This document shows, piece by piece, positions 1 to 6,423 of a stretch of 8,306 nucleotides of DNA. The notes below the pieces were generated by a model. That model was not told the DNA's origin and searched no databases. It saw only the letters and a list, made by a program, of their open reading frames with translations. Every line of letters begins with the position of its first letter. Positions within the stretch are counted from its first letter, which is position 1. The DNA is from Clostridia bacterium (GTDB lineage Bacteria > Bacillota > Clostridia > RUG12999). The position numbers were made by a program, and so were the translations under genes. Location: positions 1-8,306 of the forward strand of contig JAFVVU010000222.1 in NCBI GenBank assembly GCA_017502065.1, given 5' to 3'.

Positions 1-1
1 A

Positions 2-1444
2 ATGGGGAAACTGAATGCCGTTGTTGAATATGTAAAAGAACGTCATGCGATTGGTCAGCCAATCCTTGTTGGTACAATTTCAATTGAAAAATCCGAACTT
101 TTAAGTGCAATGCTTAAAAAGCAGGGCATCAAACACGAAGTTCTTAATGCTAAACACCACGAAAAAGAAGCACAGATTATATCTCAGGCAGGAAAACTCG
201 GTGCCGTAACCATCGCAACAAATATGGCAGGTCGTGGTACTGATATTATGCTTGGCGGTAACGCCGAATATCTGGCAAAAAGCGAAATGGCAAAACTCGG
301 ATATGAGGATGCTATGATTTCGGAAGCAACAAGCTATTCCGAAACAGAGGACGAACAAATTCTTGAAGCAAGAGCAAAATATAAAGAATTGCACGATAAA
401 TACAAAGCTGAAATTGCATCTTCACACGATGAAGTTGTTAAAGCGGGAGGCCTTTGTATTATAGGTACTGAACGCCATGAATCAAGACGTATTGATAATC
501 AGCTTCGCGGACGTGCCGGCCGTCAGGGAGACCCTGGCAGTACAAGATTCTTTATTTCTCTTGATGATGACCTTATGCGCCTTTTCGGTTCTGAAAGACT
601 TAAAACGGTTGTAAATGCGCTTGGTCTTCCGGATAATGAACCGATTGAGCATTCAATGCTTACAAACGCCATTGAAACTGCACAGAAGAAAATTGAAGGT
701 CACCATTTTGATATGCGTAAACACGTTCTTCAGTATGATGAAGTTATGAATGAACAAAGAAAGATTATTTATAACGAACGTAAGAAAGTTCTTGACGGTG
801 AAGACCTTAAAGCAAGCATTGAAAAAATGATCAGTGATGTTTGCGGAGAACTTCTCACAAGTTATTTTGGTGGCGAAGACAATCCGGAAGAATGGAACCT
901 CGACGGCATAAAGGCAGAACTTGAAAACTTTATTTATGCAGAAGGAGAGCTTGTTTTTGATAAAGAATTTTTAGAAGAAGAAACAAGAGTTTCCTTTATT
1001 AAAAAAGTAAAAGAAAAAGCAATGGAAAAATATGCTCAGCAGGAAGAACTTTTTGGCGAAAATATGCGTGAGGTTGAACGCGTTATAATGCTCCAGAACG
1101 TTGACAGCAAATGGATGGAACATATTGACCTTATGGACCAGCTCCGCCGTGGAATATCTCTTCGTGCATATGCGCAGAAGGACCCGGTTGTGGAATATAA
1201 ATATGAAGGTATGGATATGTTTGATGAAATGATTTCAAACATAAAGACCGATACAGTAAAAATGCTTATGAGAATTCAGCCCGGCGCAAAAACGGAGCGA
1301 AAACAGGTTGCTAAACCTATTGAAGCTTCTCATGGAGAGGGTAACCCTGAATCAAAAACCGTTAAAGTGGGAGAAAAAGTCGGAAGAAACGACCTGTGTC
1401 CCTGCGGCAGCGGTAAAAAGTATAAAAAATGCTGTGGACAATAA
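2..1444 (+). CDS. secA: Preprotein translocase ATPase SecA, C-terminal part (5' end outside window)
   Basis: This is the motor ATPase that drives unfolded preproteins through SecYEG at the inner face of the membrane. The visible 480 codons begin in nucleotide-binding domain 2 and run to the natural stop (TAA). Seen: helicase motif V (TNMAGRGTD, visible residues 73-81), GTERHESRR and motif VI (QLRGRAGRQGD, 167-177), the helical scaffold/two-helix finger region around VDSKWMEHIDLMDQLR (from 367), and a C-terminal SEC-C zinc motif C-P-C-x8-C-C (C466, C468, C477, C478) known in the family to bind SecB/ribosome or phospholipid. The frame is open to the left edge; the Met codon at position 2 is internal, and the N-terminal DEAD domain and preprotein cross-linking domain lie upstream. 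Between motifs V and VI there is an insertion of about 60 residues (87-147). prfB follows after 21 bases, the usual Firmicute order. Identity is near certain. Confidence 0.98.
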   Translation: MGKLNAVVEYVKERHAIGQPILVGTISIEKSELLSAMLKKQGIKHEVLNAKHHEKEAQIISQAGKLGAVTIATNMAGRGTDIMLGGNAEYLAKSEMAKLGYEDAMISEATSYSETEDEQILEARAKYKELHDKYKAEIASSHDEVVKAGGLCIIGTERHESRRIDNQLRGRAGRQGDPGSTRFFISLDDDLMRLFGSERLKTVVNALGLPDNEPIEHSMLTNAIETAQKKIEGHHFDMRKHVLQYDEVMNEQRKIIYNERKKVLDGEDLKASIEKMISDVCGELLTSYFGGEDNPEEWNLDGIKAELENFIYAEGELVFDKEFLEEETRVSFIKKVKEKAMEKYAQQEELFGENMREVERVIMLQNVDSKWMEHIDLMDQLRRGISLRAYAQKDPVVEYKYEGMDMFDEMISNIKTDTVKMLMRIQPGAKTERKQVAKPIEASHGEGNPESKTVKVGEKVGRNDLCPCGSGKKYKKCCGQ

Positions 1445-1452
1445 TATTAATC

Positions 1453-1462
1453 AGGATGTGAT
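1453..1462 (+). promoter_or_regulatory. Shine-Dalgarno of prfB
   Basis: AGGATGTGAT matches the extended SD consensus AGGAGGTGAT at 9 of 10 positions, with the AGGA core about 7-9 bases before GTG 1466. It decides the GTG start. The stretch also contains ATGTGA, a start-stop pair that has no SD of its own and is best read as part of this ribosome binding site. Confidence 0.75.
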
Positions 1463-1465
1463 TTT

Positions 1466-2587
1466 GTGATTGAACTTGAACAGTACAAGTCCGATCTGAA
1501 AGCTGTTGAAGACGGAATTAAAGAACTCGGAGATTCACTTAACCTTGCTAAAGCCGAAGAAGAAGTAAAAGAACTTGAAGCTAAAACTTCAACCCCGGGC
1601 TTTTGGGATGATGCGGAAAATTCGGCAAAAATCCTTAAGAAAATAAAACAGCTTAACGATAAAAAGCAAAACTATGAAAAGCTTTGCGAACAAAGAGAAG
1701 ACTTAATAACCCTTATCGAAATGGCAATTGAAGAAAACGACGAGGGGATGGTTTCTGAACTTATTGATGGATGTAAAGAGTTTCATGAAACATATGAAAA
1801 TATGCGTCTTGAAACACTGCTTACAGGTCCGTACGATAAGAATAATGCAATCATTTCACTTCATGCCGGTGCCGGCGGTACGGAAGCTCAGGACTGGGCA
1901 CAGATGCTTATGCGTATGTATACCAGATGGGCTGAACGCCGTGGATTTGACATAAAGGTACTTGATATGCTTGACGGTGATGAAGCCGGGATTAAAAGCG
2001 TTACAATGCTTGTGTCGGGCGTTAACGTATACGGCTATGCAAAAACCGAAAAAGGTGTGCACAGACTTGTGCGAATTTCGCCGTTTGATGCATCGGGAAG
2101 AAGACATACGTCCTTTGCATCACTTGATGTAATGCCGGAATTTGATGATGATATTGAAATCAATATCCGTCCGGAAGATTTAAAAGTAGATACTTACCGT
2201 TCCAGTGGCGCGGGCGGACAGCACGTTAACAAAACTGAATCGGCAATAAGAATAACACATATTCCGACAGGCGTTGTTGTTGCCTGTCAGACAGAACGTT
2301 CACAGATTCAGAATAGAGAAACATGTATGAAAATGCTTAAATCAAAGCTTCTTGAAATTGCTGAACGTGAAAAAATGGAAAAAATTGAAGACATTAAAGG
2401 CGATATGAAAGATATCGCATGGGGAAGTCAGATAAGATCCTATGTATTCCATCCGTACAATCTTGTAAAGGACCACAGAACAAACTTTGAAATGGGAAAT
2501 ATAGGCGCAGTTATGGATGGTGACATTGACGGATTTATCAATGCTTATCTCAAAGCTGCAAGTGTGGGGAATCTTGAAACAAACTAG
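1466..2587 (+). CDS. prfB: Peptide chain release factor 2 (RF2), single-frame form
   Basis: RF2 ends translation at UAA and UGA codons by triggering peptidyl-tRNA hydrolysis in the ribosome. The 373-residue product matches the usual RF2 length. Seen: the stop-codon recognition tripeptide SPF at 205-207 (RF1 would have PxT), and the catalytic GGQ at 250-252 within SSGAGGQHVN, both at the same numbers as in E. coli RF2. Residue 246 is Ser. The start is GTG, chosen because an extended SD (AGGATGTGAT, 9 of 10 bases matching the anti-SD complement) lies just upstream and the N-terminus aligns with RF2. In many bacteria codon 26 is an in-frame UGA bypassed by a +1 shift; here codon 25 is CTT and codon 26 is AAC, so the frame is continuous. 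The stop codon is TAG, which RF1 and not RF2 reads. Likely cotranscribed with secA. Confidence 0.98.
   Translation: MIELEQYKSDLKAVEDGIKELGDSLNLAKAEEEVKELEAKTSTPGFWDDAENSAKILKKIKQLNDKKQNYEKLCEQREDLITLIEMAIEENDEGMVSELIDGCKEFHETYENMRLETLLTGPYDKNNAIISLHAGAGGTEAQDWAQMLMRMYTRWAERRGFDIKVLDMLDGDEAGIKSVTMLVSGVNVYGYAKTEKGVHRLVRISPFDASGRRHTSFASLDVMPEFDDDIEINIRPEDLKVDTYRSSGAGGQHVNKTESAIRITHIPTGVVVACQTERSQIQNRETCMKMLKSKLLEIAEREKMEKIEDIKGDMKDIAWGSQIRSYVFHPYNLVKDHRTNFEMGNIGAVMDGDIDGFINAYLKAASVGNLETN
1529..1543 (+). other. Vestigial RF2 frameshift site (non-functional)
   Basis: GGAGAT (1529-1534), TCA, CTT (1538-1540, codon 25), AAC (1541-1543). In E. coli the corresponding site is AGGGGG, TAT, CTT, TGA C, where an internal SD and a UGA at codon 26 drive the +1 shift. 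Here the SD-like hexamer lies the same 3 bases before CTT and CTT is at the same codon number, but the UGA is gone and the downstream frame is joined directly. Reading this as a relic is an inference from position and sequence; a continuous frame is what the sequence shows. Confidence 0.6.
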
Positions 2588-2591
2588 GTGA
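2586..2591 (+). promoter_or_regulatory. Shine-Dalgarno of the MATE gene, overlapping prfB stop
   Basis: AGGTGA matches part of the AGGAGGTGATC consensus and begins within the TAG stop of prfB (2585-2587), with 4 bases to the TTG start at 2596. The placement suggests translational coupling to prfB and supports TTG over the downstream ATG. Confidence 0.6.
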
Positions 2592-2595
2592 AACC

Positions 2596-3921
2596 TTGCA
2601 AAATAAAGATGTTATGGGTAAGGGCAGAATTTTGCCCTTGCTTATAAAATTCACACTACCTGCAACAGCCGCAATGGCGATGAATTCGCTGTATAATATA
2701 ACGGACAGAATTTTTGTTGGAAACGCCGTTGGTAAAGAAGGGCTTTCTGCAATAACAGCTGTGTTCCCGATAACCACGTTTATTATGGCACTTTCTGTTT
2801 TAAGCGGAATGGGGTGTTCAACCCTTGTTGCAATCCGTCTTGGCGAAAACGATGAAAAAGGCGCGATAAGCGTGCTTAACCATACAATTATTTATATTGT
2901 GGCAGCTGCCGGAATAACGTCAGTTCTTGGTGTGGTTTTTGTAAAACCGGTTCTCCTTATGCTCGGTATAACGCCTGAACTTGCAGAATATGCATCTCAA
3001 TATGCAAGAATAATAATTTCGTTTTCTGTGTTTACCTATTTTGCATTTGGTCTTAACCATACGATCAGGTCAACCGGAAAACCGATAATTGCAATGCTTA
3101 CTGTCCTTACCGGCGGTATTATGAATATTATTCTTGATTTTGTTCTTGTTACAAAAATGAGACTTGGAATAATCGGTGCAGCTTGGGCAAATGGAATAAG
3201 CCAGGGAATAGCAAGTATTCTTGTGATTCTTTATTTTATAAAGTTTTCGCCAATTAAAATAAGCTTTAAAAACTTTAAGTTTGATATAAAACAAATATTT
3301 GAAATAGCAAAAATTGGCTCGGCACAGTCGTTTATGCAGTTTATAACAGCACTTATTTCTGTGCTTTTGAATAAAACGGTAGTAACGGTTATGTCGGCTG
3401 ATGGTCTTGCTTCGGCAGGTGTTTATACAAGCGTTGTCACACTTCTTACAGTTCCGGCAATGGGAATAAGTCAGGGAACACAATCTCTTATTGGCTATAA
3501 CTACGGAGCAGACAATAAAAAACGTGTAGTTTCATTTTATTATTCGGCAACAGTGCTCAGTGTTGTTGCAACGATTATTGTCGTAGTCCTTGCTGAAGCA
3601 TTTGCACCTCAGCTTGCTGGTGTTTTCGGAAAAGATGTAGCACTTGCATCAGTATGGATAAGAAGAGGAGTTTTTCTTCTTCCGCTTTCAGCAGCTGTAA
3701 TTGTGACATCGGGATATTTTCAGGCAAAAGGCAAACAAGGCAAAGCTCTTTTGGCGGCACTTTTGCGGCAGGTTATATTTTATGTGCCGGCATTGTTTGT
3801 TTTGCCAAAACTAATAAATAACGAAGGCATTATGTATGCACAGCCCGTGTCGGATTTGCCGACATTTGTGGCTACTGCCATACTTGCAATATATGATATA
3901 AGAAATTATAAAAGGGGGTAA
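2596..3921 (+). CDS. MATE-family efflux transporter (MepA/DinF-like)
   Basis: A polytopic inner-membrane antiporter of the multidrug and toxic compound extrusion family, which exports cationic drugs or metabolites using Na+ or H+ gradients. The 441-residue product is the usual MATE length and is made of about twelve hydrophobic segments in two pseudo-repeated halves. Seen: the N-terminal LPLLIKFTLPATAAM followed by NSLYNITDRIFVGN (segment 1 and its exit, typical of MepA-like members), and in the second half the GTQSLIGYNYGA signature with a following basic KKR. No signal peptide. The start is TTG, supported by AGGTGA (2586-2591), which overlaps the prfB stop; ATG at 2614 (codon 7) is a weaker alternative without an SD. 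It lies 8 bases after prfB and 6 before hisZ, so it is probably cotranscribed with both. The substrate cannot be told from sequence; no link to histidine metabolism is shown. Confidence 0.93.
   Translation: MQNKDVMGKGRILPLLIKFTLPATAAMAMNSLYNITDRIFVGNAVGKEGLSAITAVFPITTFIMALSVLSGMGCSTLVAIRLGENDEKGAISVLNHTIIYIVAAAGITSVLGVVFVKPVLLMLGITPELAEYASQYARIIISFSVFTYFAFGLNHTIRSTGKPIIAMLTVLTGGIMNIILDFVLVTKMRLGIIGAAWANGISQGIASILVILYFIKFSPIKISFKNFKFDIKQIFEIAKIGSAQSFMQFITALISVLLNKTVVTVMSADGLASAGVYTSVVTLLTVPAMGISQGTQSLIGYNYGADNKKRVVSFYYSATVLSVVATIIVVVLAEAFAPQLAGVFGKDVALASVWIRRGVFLLPLSAAVIVTSGYFQAKGKQGKALLAALLRQVIFYVPALFVLPKLINNEGIMYAQPVSDLPTFVATAILAIYDIRNYKRG
2618..2641 (+). repeat. Inverted repeat / potential mRNA hairpin at start of MATE coding region
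   Basis: AAGGGCA (2620-2626) and TGCCCTT (2633-2639) are perfect reverse complements. The stem extends outward by a T-G wobble and a G-C pair and inward by one G-T wobble, leaving an AATT loop. It begins 22 bases after the TTG start and just after ATG 2614. There is no T-tract after it (TTATAAAATTC), so it does not look like an intrinsic terminator. It encodes KGRILPL, which is typical MATE N-terminal sequence, so it may be coincidental. Confidence 0.55.
3913..3919 (+). promoter_or_regulatory. Shine-Dalgarno of hisZ inside the end of the MATE gene
   Basis: AGGGGGT lies within the last two sense codons of the MATE gene (Arg-Gly) and runs into its TAA stop, 8 bases before TTG 3928. It fixes the TTG start and implies that hisZ translation is coupled to the upstream gene. 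Confidence 0.7.
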
Positions 3922-3927
3922 CCCAAA

Positions 3928-5151
3928 TTGAAAGATAACAGACTCTATACTCCGGACGGAACAGCGGATTTGCTTATATCCGCCTGCAATTCATCCAAAA
4001 ACCTGCAGGATGGTTTTTTGGGATGTTTTAAATCTTACGGATATGATATTGTTGAACCGCCGATGTTAGAATATATTGATGTTTTTACAGATAAAAACAA
4101 AAATACAGACCTAACATCAATGATTAAATTTTTTGATGCAAACGGCGATATTCTTGCAATGCGTCCGGACTTCACACCGGCAATAGCAAGAATGAGCGCA
4201 ACAAAATTTGCCGATAAATCAATCCTTAAACTCGGATATACGGGCAAGGCGTTTTTAAACAGCGAAGCCTACAGCAACGTTCGTCAGAAAGAATTTATTC
4301 AGGCAGGCGTTGAGTTTATGGGCGAGGGCGGAACACAGGCGGACAGTGAAATTATTGCTCTTACTGTTGATGCTCTTTTGAAATCAGGACTTAAATCCTT
4401 CCAGATTGAAATCGGTCACGCCGGATTTTTCAAAGGGATTGTAATGCAGGCGGGTCTTGATGCCGATGCAGAAGACGAGCTTCGTGATATTCTTAACAGA
4501 AAAGACTTTATCAGCATACAGAGTTTTTTGAATGAACATAATGTGAATTCGGCTCTTGCGGAAATTATTTCACAGCTTCCGTATTTATTCGGCGATATTT
4601 CTGTTGTTGAAAAAGTTAATACTGACGGTCTTAACGACCTTTCAAAACAGGCACTTGCTGAGCTTAAAGAAATATATACAATTCTTTGTGAATACGAGCT
4701 TGAAAAATACATATCATTTGACCTTGGTCTTGCACAGAACTTTGATTATTATACCGGTATGATATTCAAAGGCTTTGCACATCACGTAGGATTTCCGATA
4801 TGCGGCGGCGGACGTTATGATACACTTATCAAACGTTTCGGTAAAAATATGCCGTCAACGGGTGTTGCCCTTTGGGTTGACAGAATTCTTGCGGCTCTTG
4901 AAAGAAGCGGCGCGGAATTTGAAACTCCGGCGGCAGATTATCTTATTTCTTACGAAAACGGATATCGAAAAGAGGCAATAGCACTTGCGAAGAAAATAAG
5001 GGAAACCGGCAAAGCATGTGAAATATATATGGGATGTGGAAATGCCGTAGATTATGCCAAAGAAAAATGCATTATGAGATTTGTCAGCTTAGGTAGTGAC
5101 ATAAAATGCGTTGATACAGTAAGCGGCAGACCGCTTGAAATTGAAGCTTAA
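3928..5151 (+). CDS. hisZ: ATP phosphoribosyltransferase regulatory subunit HisZ
   Basis: HisZ is a histidyl-tRNA synthetase paralogue that assembles with short-form HisG into the hetero-octameric enzyme of the first histidine step and confers histidine feedback inhibition. Seen in the 407-residue product: TPDGTADLL at the N-terminus; MRPDFTPAIAR, the HisZ form of the region that is RPEGTA in HisRS; RQKEFIQAGVEFMG, the motif-2 relic; CGGGRYD; and QNFDYYTG (270-277) where true HisRS has RGLDYYTG. Loss of that catalytic Arg argues against an active synthetase. Residues from about 337 form an extra C-terminal alpha/beta region faintly like the HisRS anticodon-binding domain; shorter HisZ proteins lack it. 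The start TTG is supported by AGGGGGT. It is followed after 12 bases by short hisG, its required partner. Confidence 0.94.
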   Translation: MKDNRLYTPDGTADLLISACNSSKNLQDGFLGCFKSYGYDIVEPPMLEYIDVFTDKNKNTDLTSMIKFFDANGDILAMRPDFTPAIARMSATKFADKSILKLGYTGKAFLNSEAYSNVRQKEFIQAGVEFMGEGGTQADSEIIALTVDALLKSGLKSFQIEIGHAGFFKGIVMQAGLDADAEDELRDILNRKDFISIQSFLNEHNVNSALAEIISQLPYLFGDISVVEKVNTDGLNDLSKQALAELKEIYTILCEYELEKYISFDLGLAQNFDYYTGMIFKGFAHHVGFPICGGGRYDTLIKRFGKNMPSTGVALWVDRILAALERSGAEFETPAADYLISYENGYRKEAIALAKKIRETGKACEIYMGCGNAVDYAKEKCIMRFVSLGSDIKCVDTVSGRPLEIEA

Positions 5152-5156
5152 GGGGG
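5151..5156 (+). promoter_or_regulatory. Shine-Dalgarno of hisG
   Basis: AGGGGG begins on the last base of the hisZ TAA stop and sits 7 bases before ATG 5164. The same TAAGGGGG arrangement recurs at the hisF-hisI junction. Confidence 0.65.
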
Positions 5157-5163
5157 TAAGGAT

Positions 5164-5808
5164 ATGAATTATATTACTGTTGCTCTTGCAAAAGGAAGAC
5201 TTGCAGATACTGCAGTAAGCCTTTTTGAAAAGCTTGGTTACAATGTATCTGAAATGAAAGAAAAATCCCGAAAGCTTATCTTTGTTGACGAAGAAAAGAA
5301 ATTCAAATTTATTCTTGTAAAAGCATCCGATGTACCGGTTTATGTTGAATACGGCGCAGCTGATATCGGCATAGTAGGCAGAGACACAATCCTTGAAGAA
5401 GGAAGAAACCTCTATGAAACATTAAACCTTGGTTTTGGCAAATGTAAAATGGCAGTATGCGGACCTGCGGAAATGAAAGATAAGCTTCATACAAGCAATA
5501 CTCTTCGTGTGGCAACCAAATATCCGAATATTGCAAGAGAATATTTCAGGAAAGCATGCGGTCAGACGATTGAAATAATACCGCTTAGCGGCTCTGTTGA
5601 GCTTGCACCGATTGTGGGACTTTCCGAAGTTATTGTTGATATAGTTGAAAGTGGAAAAACTCTTTATGAAAACGGACTTACCGTACTTGAAGATGTATGT
5701 CCGCTTAGTGCTTGGATGGTTGTTAACCGTGTAAGTATGAAAATGGAACGCGATCGTATAATGGACGTTGTTGAAAATTTGAACAAACTTATAAATGAGG
5801 TAGACTGA
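5164..5808 (+). CDS. hisG: ATP phosphoribosyltransferase catalytic subunit, short form (HisG-S)
   Basis: Catalyses the committed step of histidine synthesis, ATP + PRPP to N1-(5'-phosphoribosyl)-ATP, in the cytoplasm. The 214-residue length is that of the short form, which lacks the C-terminal ACT-like histidine-binding domain of the long form (about 300 residues) and depends on HisZ; the gene just upstream supplies it. Seen: [11 protein letters not shown] near the N-terminus, [25 protein letters not shown] (ELAP at 146-149) and the PRPP-binding DIVESGKTL (159-167). ATG start with a strong SD. Its TGA stop overlaps the ATG of hisH by one base (TGATG), indicating translational coupling. In many Firmicutes hisD and hisB follow hisG; here hisH does. 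Confidence 0.97.
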   Translation: MNYITVALAKGRLADTAVSLFEKLGYNVSEMKEKSRKLIFVDEEKKFKFILVKASDVPVYVEYGAADIGIVGRDTILEEGRNLYETLNLGFGKCKMAVCGPAEMKDKLHTSNTLRVATKYPNIAREYFRKACGQTIEIIPLSGSVELAPIVGLSEVIVDIVESGKTLYENGLTVLEDVCPLSAWMVVNRVSMKMERDRIMDVVENLNKLINEVD

Positions 5809-6410
5809 TGATAGCGATTATTGATTATGGCGCAGGTAATTTAAAAAGCGTACATAAAGCATTTGATTATCTTGGGGCAGAAACAGTTATAACAAGCGAC
5901 CCGGATGTTATAATGTCGGCAGAAAAAGCGCTTCTGCCGGGCGTAGGCGCATTTGGTGATGCAATGAAGCAGCTTACTGAATCAGGGCTTGATAAGGTTG
6001 TAATGGATTTTATTGCAAGCGGAAAACCGCTTCTCGGAATATGCCTCGGACTTCAGCTTTTGTTTGAAGAAAGCGAGGAAACACCGGGAGTAAAAGGCCT
6101 TGGCTATTTTAAAGGTAAAATAGTGAAAATTAAATCAGATGAGCTGAAAATACCTCAGATGGGTTGGAATAACCTTAAATTCAAACGCGAATGTAAGCTG
6201 TTTGATGGAATAAAAGACGGCGAGTTTGTGTATTTTGTTCACTCATATTATGCACAGCCTGAAAATGCTGAGGATTCGGTTGCAACCGTAACATACGGTG
6301 AGGAGCTTGATATTGCGGTACATAAAAACAATGTATATGCAACACAGTTCCATCCGGAAAAAAGCAGCACAGCAGGACTGAAAATGCTTGAAAACTTTGC
6401 AAAGATGTGA
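5808..6410 (+). CDS. hisH: Imidazole glycerol phosphate synthase, glutaminase subunit HisH
   Basis: Class I glutamine amidotransferase that releases ammonia from glutamine and channels it to HisF, which uses it to make imidazole glycerol phosphate and AICAR. Seen in the 200-residue product (usual length): IDYGAGNLKSV at the N-terminus, the PGVGAFGDAM oxyanion-region motif, the nucleophile in GICLGLQLLFEES (Cys79), PQMGWNNL, HSYYA, and the catalytic His182 and Glu184 in QFHPEKSS. The catalytic triad is complete. ATG start overlaps the hisG stop; GAGGT at 5797-5801 is the SD. Its partner hisF lies downstream with hisA between, the common hisHAF order. Confidence 0.97.
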   Translation: MIAIIDYGAGNLKSVHKAFDYLGAETVITSDPDVIMSAEKALLPGVGAFGDAMKQLTESGLDKVVMDFIASGKPLLGICLGLQLLFEESEETPGVKGLGYFKGKIVKIKSDELKIPQMGWNNLKFKRECKLFDGIKDGEFVYFVHSYYAQPENAEDSVATVTYGEELDIAVHKNNVYATQFHPEKSSTAGLKMLENFAKM

Positions 6411-6417
6411 AAGGAAG
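6411..6417 (+). promoter_or_regulatory. Shine-Dalgarno deciding the hisA start
   Basis: AAGGAAG directly follows the hisH stop and lies 6 bases before TTG 6424. The in-frame TTG at 6388 inside hisH lacks a comparable site, and translation from it would add 12 non-conserved residues to HisA. Confidence 0.65.
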
Positions 6418-6423
6418 ATTAAC

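Noticed and set aside
1456..1461. ATGTGA start-stop minimal ORF, plus an 8-base tandem repeat (1457-1472), at the prfB start, suggesting UGA-dependent control of RF2
   Set aside because: The bases are explained as the extended SD of prfB (9 of 10 match to AGGAGGTGAT), and no SD lies at a useful distance before the ATG. The repeat has only two imperfect copies.
1442..1465. Possible terminator or promoter between secA and prfB
   Set aside because: The 21-base gap holds the prfB SD and an AT-rich run (TAATATTAAT), but no GC stem with a T-tract and no paired -35/-10 elements.
3070..3483. 137-codon antisense frame opposite the MATE gene
   Set aside because: It lies wholly inside a clear membrane-protein gene, its product is Cys/Lys/Asn/Tyr-rich without any recognisable domain, and no SD or promoter supports it. 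It is a shadow of the coding strand.
3884..3912. Promoter-like TTGCAA - 17 bases - TATAAA just before hisZ
   Set aside because: The match is reasonable, but a transcript would start at about 3918-3920, removing the hisZ SD (3913-3919). The region is AT-rich coding sequence where such matches arise by chance. It could serve hisG onward at most; not called as a feature.
4416..4712. 98-codon antisense frame opposite hisZ
   Set aside because: Ser-rich translation with no family features, fully inside hisZ; the open frame follows from codon bias on the other strand.
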